From NCBI GenBank assembly GCA_023375675.1, contig JALQBC010000040.1:124001-188000 (forward strand): a DNA stretch of 64,000 nucleotides, given 5' to 3'. Positions 10,914 to 22,500 of the stretch are shown piece after piece (position 1 is the first letter of the stretch; each line of letters opens with the position of its first letter). The position numbers were made by a program, and so were the translations under genes. The DNA comes from Cytospora piceicola. Its lineage: Eukaryota > Ascomycota > Sordariomycetes > Diaporthales > Cytosporaceae. Below the pieces are notes generated by a model, which was not told where the DNA came from, did not search any database, and saw nothing but the letters and a program-made list of their open reading frames with translations.

Positions 10914-12623
10914 TCAGATGTACTCCCTCGCGCTCTTCTGCATCTCAATCAACCGCCAACCCCTAGTCTCAGGGTTGTTCACATCATCCGGCGTCCTTGT
11001 CACACCGATGGCGTACGTGACGAGCTGGACCTTATCCTCCATGCCGGCTGCCAGCTTGTTGGTCTTGGCGTTCCGGTAGACGTGCACCTCCTGCGTCCTG
11101 CATGTGATGATGAAAACGGGGATCTCGCCGGGGTCCAGCATGCGGGCCCTCAGGATGTCCACGTGCCTGATGTCAAGGATGCGACCATCTGACTTCAGAC
11201 CGGCCTGCAGGTATTGCTTGGTGAGGGCCTCATACACTGAGTACTGGGCTTCGGATAGCCACAGCTTCAGGGTTTGAACGTCACCCTTGACGTAGGCGTC
11301 GAGGACCTCCGGGAGAATGTACTCGCGCAGCTCGCGCAGGAACGGCTCGACCTGGAATGCGGGGTCCATGGAGCGGAACTTCTTGATGACCATCGCCGTC
11401 TCGTTCTCGGCGAAGAAACCAGCCACACGGTCCGTGATGCTTCGCGCAGTGAGGATGAGAGGATTCTCCGACTCGTTGTAGACATCCTTCATGCCGAACA
11501 GGCCCTGAACGAACTTGTTCTGGTCCTTGAAGCTTGACCAGGCCTCCTTCCACTGCGCATCCTTGTGAACCGTAACGTTTGTGCCGGCGCTGCAGGCGAG
11601 AAGAAGGTTAGACATCGGTGGGTCCAGTTTGTCTCAAGCAAGGAACAAAGGTAATGATGAAGGGCCAACATACTTGGGGTCCTCTTCGAGCACCTCGTGC
11701 TTCCGCCCTCCGTCCATCTGCTCGCGCAGCTCCCTCGCCTTCTTCCTCTCCTCCTTCTCCACCCAGCCTCCGTATCGGGAGCTGCTTCCGTCGTCGATAA
11801 CACTCTTAACGCTCTTGAATGCCTCTGTGTCCCGGATAGGCTTGGTCGTCTTGTCGAGGGCTTCGCCTGTGACATTCGCGGCCTTGCGTACACCCTTCAT
11901 TACCGAGGTATCCCATGTCCATGCCGCACCCTTGCCGACTGCGCCAGCGGTGCCTGTCAGAACTTTGCCTGCGGTCGTAGAAACAACACCGGTTGTCTTC
12001 TCGTAAGCCTCGCGCGCTTTTCGGACGCGCTCGCTCTCAACGAAATCGGTGGCGCCTTGGGCGAGCTGCTTTGTCGAGTCGTTCCACTCCTTGGATGCCT
12101 TGAATTCGGTCTGCATGGTTTCCATGAAAACCTGCCATGGTGTCTTGTCACCGTGGGGTGGTGGTGGAGGCGCATCCTCCTTCTTCTCCTCCTTCTTGTC
12201 GCCTTCGGTTTCTTCCTCACCCTTCTTCTCCCCAGCTGACTCTTGACCTTCTTCGGCCTTCTTAGCCTCGTCTTCCGGTGAAGCTGATCCCTTCTTCGCA
12301 GTCTCTTCCGTCTTGGACTTCGTTTCTGGTTTCACATCCTGTCGACTCTGCGGGGATATCTGGAAGGAGCGAGCTTGCGACTGCGACAGCGCTGTTCTTC
12401 GTATCGTATCGGGCAAGAACTGCGAGCGAAGAGGTGGGAGTTGTGAAGCAACCTGGTAGGGCGCTGCTATGTGGCACTCGTGGCTGGGCGACACCAGACG
12501 GCTCGATAGTAACCTCCGGTACGCGGGCGACCTGCCATGTGGATGTGCGGATGTGTTCAGAGCTGTTGCCCTGGAGATTGAGGAATGAGGAGCATTCCTC
12601 GGGATGGTCCTAAGGGCGCTCAT
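10914..12623 (-). CDS. TIM44: Mitochondrial import motor subunit TIM44
   Basis: Two exons, 12623-11674 and 11589-10914, give 541 residues. TIM44 is a peripheral inner-membrane protein that tethers mtHsp70 to the TIM23 channel. The N-terminus is rich in Arg/Ser/Ala without acidic residues, as in a matrix presequence. A highly charged Lys/Glu-rich stretch lies near residues 110-165, then a coiled J-binding region. The C-terminal domain starts at AGTNVTVHKDAQWKEAW and runs to the stop with FLRELREYILPEVLDAYVKG and DKVQLVTYAIGVTRTPDD. The splice (GTATGT ... CTGCAG) turns DPK into DPNAGTNVTV, the family consensus. ATG 12623 is preferred; the frame extends seven codons further only with a GTG. Divergent from mitochondrial uS11m. 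Confidence 0.94.
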
Positions 12624-13021
12624 AATATTAAATATGCTCACCACAAAAAGGATAACGATGTCCTTGCAGTGGAGGCAGAAATCTGTAAGGTAGGAAAGGC
12701 GTTTGCGAGGGCGGCGAGATAGACGGAGCCTTCGAAATTTTGGGAGGCGTGATGAAAGTCTTCTGGTTGCAGGGATTTGTTCTTGGCCTTGGGTGCCACC
12801 CCCGGCTCGGCGGGCAGGCGGACAAGTATCGGAGAAGTATGCGGGCAGGCAAAAGGTACCTAGGTAAGCCTGGGGGGTCCCCCCACAATTAGCGGCTACA
12901 GGGGTCTGAACTGCTGCATGTAGGAAAGCTCAATTCAGCTGATGAACATCGTCGCCAGAAAAAATCGCGACTTGGATGTCGGCGGCTTGACAAGACGACG
13001 ACCACACCCCACATATCCAAG
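12624..13021. promoter_or_regulatory. Divergent promoter between TIM44 and uS11m
   Basis: 398 bp between divergent ATG codons of two nuclear genes for mitochondrial proteins. It contains one TACCTAGGTA palindrome near 12857. No other site is assigned. Confidence 0.5.
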
Positions 13022-13801
13022 ATGAGCCGGTCATCAACAGGTCGCCAATTGGCGAGCACGCTGCTCCAGAGTATATCGAAGCCGTCAGCACCGAAAACGC
13101 TATGCGCGGCAACACAATTCACCCAGCCCTTCTCGAGCTCCAGCTCAAGGGCGGCCGAAGGTGACGGCACTCGGAAGGAGAACCTCCTCAAAGACCTCGC
13201 TCGGGACAGGCCAAAATCAGCAGCCAAGACAACCTTCGCCCCCAACCCCTCTGCGTCAGCGCCATCGAAAGCCCCTTCCTTGGCCCAGCTCGCCGCGCAA
13301 CTGTCTCCCGCCCTGGTAGCCTCCGGGCGCGCCGCCAATGACACCCGGCTCGTCGACACGTCGATGCTCGACGGACAACTAGCGCTTGACTCGATGGAAG
13401 ACGCCGCCGCGAAGGCCGAGAGGTACACGGAGCCGTTCCACTTCCACGTCTACGCCCACAAGCACAACACGCACGTCACGGTGACAAAACCAAACCGCGA
13501 CGCCATCGTATCGCTGTCGTGCGGCAACCTTGGGTTCCGGAAGAGCCAACGGAAGAACTACGATTCGGCATACCAGCTGGGCGCGTATGTGATTGATAAA
13601 CTGCAGCAGCAGGGCTGGCACAACAAGATAACTCAGCTGGAGGTGATGCTCAGAGGGTTTGGTCCAGGGAGAGAGGCGGTCACGAAGGTCATTTTGGGTA
13701 ACGAGGGACGTTTGTTGAGAGACAAGATTGTCAAGGTGTCGGATTCGACGAGGTTGAAGTTTGGTGGTACCAGGAGTAAGAAGCCTAGACGTCTTGGTTA
13801 A
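13022..13801 (+). CDS. MRPS18: Mitochondrial small-subunit ribosomal protein uS11m
   Basis: Single exon, 259 residues. This is the S11 family (yeast Mrps18), located on the platform of the mitochondrial small subunit near the mRNA exit. The N-terminal 60 residues are Ser/Ala/Lys/Arg-rich, as in a mitochondrial presequence, followed by a poorly conserved linker. The S11 domain begins near residue 140 (FHFHVYAHKHNTHVTVTKPN) and includes LSCGNLGFRKSQRKNYDSAY, the helix AYVIDKLQQQGW, the glycine-rich FGPGREAVTKVILG, and the basic tail KFGGTRSKKPRRLG. ATG 13022 is the first in-frame Met. Neighbour TIM44 is also mitochondrial and diverges from it. Confidence 0.93.
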   Translation: MSRSSTGRQLASTLLQSISKPSAPKTLCAATQFTQPFSSSSSRAAEGDGTRKENLLKDLARDRPKSAAKTTFAPNPSASAPSKAPSLAQLAAQLSPALVASGRAANDTRLVDTSMLDGQLALDSMEDAAAKAERYTEPFHFHVYAHKHNTHVTVTKPNRDAIVSLSCGNLGFRKSQRKNYDSAYQLGAYVIDKLQQQGWHNKITQLEVMLRGFGPGREAVTKVILGNEGRLLRDKIVKVSDSTRLKFGGTRSKKPRRLG

Positions 13802-14356
13802 GGGACGATTTGGCAACGGATGTGTGGTTGTGGTTCTGGTCTTGATCTATTTAGGGTCCGAGATATATCTATGCCAGCCGTCTCCAATGGACGGTCTCAT
13901 TATGAGCAAAGAACGCGCCCAAGAGTTGGCATATACTGGGACAAAGTGCACTCTAGATGTATGATACAAAACAGTCCGAATTTCGGAGACCTGCAGCTCG
14001 TGCTTTCGGCGGTATGATGCAGAAAGACTGCCCAGATGATGTGTCAACGTACGTGCTTTGTCCATGCAAGGTACTTGAATTATGAATCATGGATGGACTG
14101 AAGAAAAGGTTTCAGTAACTCGACACTCGTAAAGCGTTGTTGGCCTGAAGACTGCAGATGGTAGAGGGTATTGTTCGTGAGTACATATCAGTATCAGTGG
14201 GGTTAGTGGCTGCTGATCTTTTGAAGACTGTCAAATGTGATTTCATATTGCTCAATTCAGACCCCACCAAACTTCCTGCCGGGAACTTTTTAAATATTGA
14301 ATCTTCTGCGCTGCACCTTTCGAACTTCCCACTTCCTTTTATTCAACTCAGAGACG
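13802..14356. other. Intergenic upstream of the BCS1-type gene
   Basis: 555 bp with no gene. An AT-rich TATA-like stretch lies near 14290-14299, roughly 60 bp before the next ATG; its role is only inferred from position. Confidence 0.45.
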
Positions 14357-15754
14357 ATGCAGGTGCCTATGGATCCCGCCTCGCAGCCAACACCACCCCC
14401 GTCCTCGCTAATGGAGGGCCTCAACTACAACTCCGTCCTCGAATCCCCCGTCTTCGCGGGCGGTCTCGGCCTCGCAGCCCTCGGCAGCGTCGCAGCCCTA
14501 GGCCGCCGCGGCGCCATCCAGGGCGCCCGGCTCCTGCGGAGGCAACTCCTCGTGAACGTCGAGATCTCCAAGAACGACCCCTCCTACAAATGGCTGCTGG
14601 CCTACCTCTCCCGCCCGCGCGAGACGCCCGGGTTCCTCGCCGCCCGGCTCACGCGCATACGGCAGCTCAGCGTGAAGACGACCACGCGCTCCTTCGCCTC
14701 CGGTGGCGGCAAGAGCGAGCAGAGCCCCACGCATGCGCACTTTGCGCTGGTCCCGGGCTACGGCAGCCACGTGGTGAGGCACGCACCGGGCGTGTACATC
14801 ATGGTGGAGAGGGAGAAGAGCTCGACGGCGGAGATGGCGACGGGCGAGCCGCACGAGACCATGACGCTGACGACACTGTGGGCGCACCGGCATGTGTTCG
14901 AGGAGATCTTTGGCGATGCGCACTCCATGATGGCGAGGGCGACGGAGGGAAAGACGGTGGTGTATACGGTGCGGGGGTTCAACTGGGAGCAGCTTGGTGA
15001 GCCACGACGAAAACGGCCTATGGGCAGCGTGATCCTCGACGATGGCGTTAAAGAGGGCATCGTGGGGGATGTGACAGATTTCATTGCGCGGCAAGAGTGG
15101 TATGCTGAACGAGGAATACCGTACCGCAGGGGATATCTGCTGTTTGGGCCGCCAGGAGGAGGAAAGTCAAGCTTCATCCACGCACTGGCCGGAGAGTTAA
15201 ACTTTGCGATTGCGACAATCAACCTGAGTGAAAGGGGTATGGCAGACGACAAGCTGGCAATGATGATGCAGAAGCTGCCGCAGAGGACTATAGTCTTGCT
15301 CGAGGATGCCGATGCTGCATTCGTGAACAGGAAGCAGAAGGATGTAGATGGCTACAGCGGATCCAGTGTCACGTTCTCGGGTCTCTTGAACGCGCTTGAC
15401 GGTCTGTCCGCTGGAGAAGAGAGGATAGCGTTCCTCACGACGAACCATATCGAGAGGCTTGATCCAGCTTTGATACGACCAGGCCGGGTGGACATGATCG
15501 TTCGCATAGGCGAAGCGACGAGACACCAGGCAGGAGAGATGTTCCACCGTTTCTATGGAGATGTTGACAAGGACGGAAGTGGCAAGGAGCGTTTCCTGCA
15601 GAAGCTGGATGATATGGGTCTCTTCGACGAGAAGGTGCAAAAGCGCACGAGTGCGGCAGCTATCCAGGGGCTATTCCTTTTCCACAAGAATGATATGGAG
15701 GGTGCTATCGGCATGGCCGAGGTTCTAGGTGAACCTACCCCAACCGACACCTGA
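14357..15754 (+). CDS. BCS1: BCS1-type mitochondrial AAA ATPase
   Basis: Single exon, 465 residues. BCS1 is an inner-membrane AAA protein that translocates folded Rieske protein to finish complex III. A short N-terminus is followed by one membrane span (VFAGGLGLAALGSVAAL, about residues 30-50), the BCS1_N region with KNDPSYKWLLAYLSRP, then the AAA module: Walker A GPPGGGKSS, Walker B IVLLEDADAAF, sensor region FLTTNHIERLDPALIRPGR. Walker A has Gly where Thr or Ser is common. ATG 14357 was chosen because the upstream open frame begins only with TTG. QCR9, another complex III gene, lies about 6 kb away; I infer no operon-like link. Paralogous BCS1-like proteins exist in fungi, so strict orthology is likely but untested. 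Confidence 0.9.
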   Translation: MQVPMDPASQPTPPPSSLMEGLNYNSVLESPVFAGGLGLAALGSVAALGRRGAIQGARLLRRQLLVNVEISKNDPSYKWLLAYLSRPRETPGFLAARLTRIRQLSVKTTTRSFASGGGKSEQSPTHAHFALVPGYGSHVVRHAPGVYIMVEREKSSTAEMATGEPHETMTLTTLWAHRHVFEEIFGDAHSMMARATEGKTVVYTVRGFNWEQLGEPRRKRPMGSVILDDGVKEGIVGDVTDFIARQEWYAERGIPYRRGYLLFGPPGGGKSSFIHALAGELNFAIATINLSERGMADDKLAMMMQKLPQRTIVLLEDADAAFVNRKQKDVDGYSGSSVTFSGLLNALDGLSAGEERIAFLTTNHIERLDPALIRPGRVDMIVRIGEATRHQAGEMFHRFYGDVDKDGSGKERFLQKLDDMGLFDEKVQKRTSAAAIQGLFLFHKNDMEGAIGMAEVLGEPTPTDT

Positions 15755-16335
15755 TTTCTGAGCAATCGATATGGCATGGTGTTTCATATCGGCGCAAGGT
15801 GGAGATGGTGGTTGAAAGATGTGTAAAAATGTATGTATAGATTAAAAGCCACTGATACCCCCCAAATGGATACCCAACTCAACAGATGACTGCTACAGGA
15901 CGAGACTACAAGATTTTACTGTCCACAAATGCATCACACTGGCTTTGGTTGTTATTCAGGTACCTACTATGCGGCTATCTCATCGCTGAGGCTCTCGATA
16001 TGGTTAATATTTCCAATACTTGCATATCCTCCGGTTCCACTCAGCTATTAGGGGGGGGGGCTGCGCTAAAATAGGCAGCAGCCACTGCACCTTCCCTAAC
16101 TCACCCAAGAAGTCTGTCACTATTCTTCTTCACTTCAGTACCCGACCTTCGGATTTTATTTTGAGAGTGTCTCCTTGGGTCATTCAACAGAGCTGTGTGC
16201 AAGTTGGCTTTCGATTAGTCAAGATTTACATGTGGGTATTCACGATCACACAGTTGACAAACCCTTCCTACCGGCACCTACTATATCTCGCCTCTCCAGG
16301 ATCCTTGATCAACTGAGACCCTTCACTACCTCACC
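15755..16335. other. Intergenic between BCS1-type and PARG-like genes
   Basis: 581 bp with no gene. A run of ten G lies at 16051-16060. Confidence 0.55.
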
Positions 16336-17307
16336 ATGTCAAGCGATCGAGCACCACGCAGTCGAGGACGGTCTACATGGCGCGGTGGACGTGGCCGAGG
16401 ACGAGGACGAGGGCGAGGCTTCTTTGGCGGAGGCCAGCGGTCGGCCGCCAAACAAGCTCTGGCAGACGTCGCGAGCGAGACCAAATCCGTCCTTCCCTTC
16501 ATCCTCAAAGACCTACCCAACATCCAAGCAGATAAATCTGAGCTTCTGTCACTCGACACAGACCTCCCACCACTCAAGAAAGAAGACTGCCCGAAGCACG
16601 ACAAAGTCGCTATCAAGGTCATCAATGAGGACACGTATGATGCGGCCATGTCGATGATGGCCTTCGACGACCCCACAGCGACGGGCAAGGACAAAGCCAC
16701 CAGAGTCGCAGTGCTCAACCTCGCCTCGGATACCAGCCCAGGAGGCGGCTGGCTAAACGGCGCAATGGCGCAAGAAGAAGCCCTATGTTACCGCTCGTCG
16801 CTGTCCCTCAGCCTGCACAAACGGTATTACCCCTGGGGGCCCGAACAGGGCGTCTACACCCGCGACGTGGTCATATTCCGCACCTCCACCGACACCGGTC
16901 ACAAGCTCCTCGCACCCGATACCCCGGCCAGTCACCTCCCCGTGGTCAGCGTGCTGAGCGTCGCGGCTATCCGCCGGCCCAAGCTCTCGGACGCACAGGT
17001 ACTGGGCAGTGGTGAGGCGAGGAAGGTGTTTGCCGACAGGGAGGATAGGGAGTGGACCATGAAGAAGATGCGGCTCGTATTGAGGATGGCTGCCCTCAGG
17101 GGGCATGATCGGCTGGTGCTCGGAGCGCTTGGGTGTGGGGCATTTCGGAACCCAGTTGAGGAGATTGCGGGCTGTTGGAGGGAGGTTCTTGAGGAGGATG
17201 AGTTTGCCGGTGGATGGTGGCGGGAAATGGTGTTTGCGGTGTTTGACCGAAAGGATGAGGGGAATTTTGGGGTCTTTGAGACGACGTTGGGTGGGATGAA
17301 CATTTGA
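16336..17307 (+). CDS. Microbial-type poly(ADP-ribose) glycohydrolase-like protein with RG-rich N-terminus
   Basis: Single exon, 323 residues. The core matches the bacterial/fungal PARG family (TIGR02452/DUF2263, macrodomain fold), which hydrolyses ADP-ribose polymers. The signature is present: LNLASDTSPGGGWLNGAMAQEEALCYRSSL at about residues 125-155, containing PGGG followed by QEE, the catalytic glutamates of the family; then YYPWGPEQGVYTRDVVIFR and the C-terminal macrodomain LVLGALGCGAFRNPVEEIA. Residues 6-32 are an RG-rich tail ([18 protein letters not shown]), typical of RNA-binding or nucleolar proteins and not part of the enzyme fold. Activity is inferred from the intact motif; the fused tail suggests RNA or nuclear association. 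Confidence 0.87.
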   Translation: MSSDRAPRSRGRSTWRGGRGRGRGRGRGFFGGGQRSAAKQALADVASETKSVLPFILKDLPNIQADKSELLSLDTDLPPLKKEDCPKHDKVAIKVINEDTYDAAMSMMAFDDPTATGKDKATRVAVLNLASDTSPGGGWLNGAMAQEEALCYRSSLSLSLHKRYYPWGPEQGVYTRDVVIFRTSTDTGHKLLAPDTPASHLPVVSVLSVAAIRRPKLSDAQVLGSGEARKVFADREDREWTMKKMRLVLRMAALRGHDRLVLGALGCGAFRNPVEEIAGCWREVLEEDEFAGGWWREMVFAVFDRKDEGNFGVFETTLGGMNI

Positions 17308-19579
17308 GAACCATGGTACTCCAGAAAGACATGAATCGGAAGGGTGCTCGATGGGAAGGGGTGTAACGCCAGAAGTGTTGACGGAAAGGTCTGGCTGGGA
17401 CGCTGCCCAACATATTGTGTTCGGGACTGTCACGAACAGCAGTGCCTATGTATGGCACGGTTTCAAAGGTTATTATTGTGGTATTGACACATGAGGAAGA
17501 CCCAAATTCTACCAGATGCCAATGTTGTGCGCCATCACCACCGACACTGGCTTGCTTACGAAGAATCTCCTGCAGCCCTGCATCACGACATACATATGGC
17601 GGTTGATGCCACAAGCTCTGACCGCGTGTTTCAGCCGCCTATCTTTGAGTATTGGGGATTATCGTCTGGGGTCGAGCTTAAGCGATGCATGTGCAGGATC
17701 ATAAACTGATGCCGCAGAGCCTCAATAGCGTCCTCAGACTTCTGTGTACATTGGCGGCTTCAACGAAAACAACGTCTTATGGAAAGATATAGTCTCAGAG
17801 GTGCTCGAGGTATCGCAATTCTAGAGTAAATATCCCCAAAATGCACTCCAGGAGGACTTCTCTTCTGCCAAATGCTAAGGCATTTCTATCAAGGACTTTT
17901 CGGGCATGAATGGTTCGCCTTGAGACGAAAGGACCAACGCCTGATGGGCCTTTTTGACCATTACACGATACAGAGCCTGCGATCTGATGTACAATTCTCG
18001 TCCAAGCAGATTTACCCAATTGACAGCCTCCTGGACGATCCGTGGGCCCTTTTTCACATGTGATGTACTGTAATGCACCTTTCTAATACCTCAGCTCTAC
18101 CGAGAATAACTCCGTCAAATCTGCATAATATCTCCAGGAAACCTTTCCCAGTCTCATTGTTCTCAACGTTAGCCCAGAACATTCAACCGAAGTTCTTAAC
18201 CAACCAAACCGGCCCAAATTCGATGACGCCATAACCTAAACTCTCTTGACAAACGTTTGTACTCACTCACAAGGAACCATGCAATTGGGTAGAGATTAGG
18301 GTCGCACATGTATCGGGTATCGTGCAGTATCACATGCGCCTGGAACTCCTGCGTTGAGACATCTGGAGCCCTGTGCTTGTGATATGTTGAAGACCTCGAC
18401 CAACGATATTACCCAACAAAAGACCGGGCATGAATCCATGAGATGCCAAAGATTGCCGCGGGTGGGAGGCCCCGGGCTGGAATACCCAAAGAAGTACGCC
18501 TCAAGGCACGGCGGCGAGTTTCTTCTTCTGCTGTACTCTCTACTGTATACAATGTTACCTGTCACTCTATGACTGCTCGTTCTGGTCTAGAAGATACACA
18601 TGCATACATAGAGGCAAACAGGCATACAGGTATAATCAACCCCCCCTCCCCCTGCCTGCGCATAGAACTTCGCCCCTTTCCGCACCTAAGCGTCATGTCA
18701 CCCCCCGCGGAGGAACCTGCAAACTCCCCAGTCGTGCACATGTGCACAGGCAACGTTGTAATCCAGCGGACGTCTGGATGGCCGCAAATACCCCAATACG
18801 GAACAAAGGCAAGCACTATTACAAGCACTATTAACAAGGTTTACTGTCTAGTTGCTAGCTTGCTGTTATTATCCGACACCGACAGCCGCTGTTGCCGCTT
18901 CTCTAAGCCGTGCTTCCGTGGCGCACTTACACAGCAACAAGCAACACCCAGACACCCAGACATCCTGACGCCTTTGATACTGACCATCTATCGTATTCCT
19001 CACCGGTCCACCTAACTCCACGAAGGGGCTTTTCCAGACCCGTGGGATTGCTCCTCTGCGGGATCTTAGGCGAATTCGGCAGGCTAAGCCTGAATAAGTA
19101 TCGCCCAAGACAACGATCACTCTACTCAGTGGGCCCTCCCCCCCGTATCGTCCCCCGCGGCCGTCGGTTCTTTGCTATCTGACGTACGAAGTACCATGTA
19201 GAAGAAAGATAAATGCCCACGGACAGGGCACGTGTGAAGGTCTGGCTATGTTTCCGAGTTTCTTTTCTATCTCATCATCACATTGTCTGAACTCAACTGA
19301 ACGTTGTCGGAATACCAAGTCATCTTCTTCTCCTGTTGTGGTGAGAGTCACCAGCTTATCACTCAAGATCGTGACTTCCATCTCAGGAAGCCGAACTCAA
19401 TAATATTCAACATCTTGGCAAAGATATCTGTCATAAGCTCCCAAGGTCGATATAATAGTTTTTTGTTCACCTACCTAGGGATCCTCTGAGCAATATCTAT
19501 AGACTACTTTCTTACGTTTCACCTTCAAGCCTACTATTATTTCAGTTCATTCTTTGCATACTACCCCATCACGTGCAAG
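17308..19579. other. Long intergenic region upstream of the ATRR gene
   Basis: 2.3 kb with only short overlapping ORFs, none resembling a known family. The part from about 18.6 to 19.58 kb probably holds the promoter of the downstream enzyme. A CCTAGG site occurs near 19474. No RNA gene recognised. Confidence 0.5.
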
Positions 19580-22500
19580 ATGGCTATCATCGACATTGAC
19601 AGAGACCTCGCGTCGATTTTCTCCAAACAGGCCATCGAGACCCCCGATGCCATAGCCTTGGAAGACAAGTCTCACACATATACCTACGCTGAGCTGGACG
19701 AAATCACCAGCAAGCTCGCAAGTTCGCTGAAACACCATGGCGTTGGTCGTGACGATCCAGTTGGAGTGCTCATGGGACGGAGTGCCGACTATGTCATCGC
19801 ATGCCTCGCAGCTCTCCGGGCTGGAGGAGCCTTTCTCGTTCTGGAACTCGCCTACCCTCCCGGTATGCTAGGGGATGTCATCGATGACGCCCGACCAAGG
19901 GTCATTGTGACGAAGAGGGAGCACGTCGGCCGCATCAAGGCGGATGTCCCCCTCATCGTGATGGACGAGCAAGTGTCTGGAAACAATGACCCCAAACGCG
20001 GCGTCGGGACGTCCCTGGACGAGCACGACCTTGAGAAGTTGGCATTCGTCTCATACTCGTCAGGAACTACTGGAAAGCCAAAGGGCATTGCGAATCCACA
20101 CCGGGCTGCGGTGCGCTCGTATGACTTGAGATTCAAGCTGAGCGATCTGAAGCCGGGCGACCGGGTTGCCTGCAATGTCTTCTTTGTCTGGGAGATCTTG
20201 CGTCCCTTGCTTCGGGGCGCAACCACATTCTGCATCCCGGACGAGGCGAGTTACGACCCAGTTGCGTTGGTGGATCTGCTTTCCTCTCAGAACATCACCG
20301 AGACCCTGATGACGCCTACGCTCCTCGCTACCGTTTTGTCGCGCCATGCGAGACTCGGAGAGCGCCTTCCAGAACTCAAGAGCCTCTGGCTGAACGGCGA
20401 GGTGGTCACGACTGATCTGGTTCTCCGAGCCGTGAGGGCACTTCCGAACACCCGCCTACTCAACTGCTACAGTGCGAGCGAGACGCATGAGATTGCCTGT
20501 GGTGATATCAAACAGATGATCAACCCAGATCAGCCATACTGTCCGGTTGGACCGCCCCTGGACCCAGTGCACACTTATGTTCTGGATGAGAACAAAAACA
20601 AGGTCAAGCCTGGTGTTTCCGGAGAATTGTTCATCGGTGGCGGCCTGCTGGCTCGTGGGTATCTGAACCTCGAGGAGACAACGGCCAAGGCATTCTTGCC
20701 AGATCCCTTCGATGACACCCCTGGTGCCCGAATGTACAGGACCGGCGATATGGCGAGGATACTCCCATCAGGCCTTATGGAGATCACGGGCCGTGTCGGC
20801 GCCATGATCAAGGTTCGAGGGTACAGTGTCGTTCCGGGCACGGTCGAGAACGCTATCACGAAACACCTGGCTGTGGGTCACTGCGCTGTCGTAGCGCGTG
20901 GTGATGGCATTGACCGGCAACTAGTTGCCTACGTCGTTCCGGATAAAGACGCGACAGATGACCCGGATCGGCCGTTGGTGTCGATCGACGAGTCTGGTTT
21001 CTGCCCGAAGGGTCGCCGAGCTCTCGCAGAGCATCTAGCTCACTACATGATCCCAGCTCTCTGGGTTCAGATGGACGAACTGCCGACGCACGAAGTCTCG
21101 GGCAAGGTAGACCTCAAAAGTCTGCCCCCGCCTCCAGAGCGAGGAACTATTACCAACGGCAACGGCAGCGCCAAAGTTAATGAAAACGCCAAGGCCAATG
21201 CCAATACCAGCATTAAGGCCAAGCAGATTGCGGAATTGTGGGCTGCGTGCTTGAATATCCCTCCAACCGCAGTCACCGAGGAGCACAGCTTCTTTGACCT
21301 CGGCGGACACTCCCTGAGTCTTGCGGATCTTTCAAATCGTCTGTCGAAGACTTTCGGATTCCCAGTCCCCATTGGGGCCCTGGCTGGTGACCCAACTATC
21401 AAGGGCCATGTCGATGCTGTCACGGCCGCCCGTGATGGTCACACTGCGGCCGTTCAGGCGGACCTGCCTGCGGTACTCCGCGCTGACTCCGTTCTCCCCC
21501 CTGACGTTCAGCCCAGGGATCCAAAAATGACCCCGCTGAGTGAAGCAAGGACGGTCCTGTTGACCGGTGCGACCGGATTCTTGGGCGCCTTCTTGTTGAG
21601 CTCTCTTCTCGAGAACACCGACGCAGACATCATTTGCGTCGTTCGTTTCAATGACCCAATTGACGACCAGTGCTCCGCCGGTATGGCGAGGGTGCGCAAG
21701 AATCTGGTCGATCTTGGTCTTTGGACTGACTCCCTCATCGACCGTATCGAGATCTTGCCCGCTACCCTGGCTCGGAAGAGACTGGGACTTACTGTTGACC
21801 AGTTCGAGGAACTTGCTTCCCGAGTCGACGTCGTGATTCACGCCGCTGCCACTGTGAACCTTGTTTACCCCTATGCCGCGCTTAGAGCCCCGAACGTGGG
21901 GGGCACTCGTGAGATCCTGCGATTGGCATGCCTAGCTGGAGCGCCTGTGCATCATGTTTCAACCAACGGTGTTCTTCCGCCTTCAAGCGAGGGCTGGTCC
22001 GAGGACACCATCATTGATGTTGATGATGTTCCTACGAAGCTGCAGGATGGGTACAGCCAGACTAAATGGGTTGCAGAGCAGCTTGTTATCGAAGCCCATC
22101 GTCGAGGCCTGCCAACGAGAATCTACCGTCCCGGAACTATCAGTGGCCATAGCAAATCCGGCGCTACCAACGCATGGGATTTGCTGACGGCCATACTTGT
22201 TGAATCCGTGCAGATCGGCTATGCCCCAGACATCCCGAACTGGCTCGTTGAGATGACCCCGGTCGACTTCGTGAGCAGGGCCATCACGACGCTTGCCGAC
22301 CACCAAGACATGAGCCAGCGGATCTTCCACCTGGGCGATCCCGCTCCTATTGGAGCCAATGACGTATTCAGCTATCTCAGCCAATTAGGGTTCAGCACGG
22401 GGAAGCTTGCGTGGGACAAGTGGGTATCGCTCTGGTCGACCAAGAGGGGTTCCGGCCGCTGGGGAGAGGGCTCCTTCACTGTTGACATCCTGCGCTCTGG

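Noticed and set aside
18443..19015. 190-residue plus-strand ORF
   Set aside because: Low-complexity composition with no motif; lies in the ATRR upstream region.
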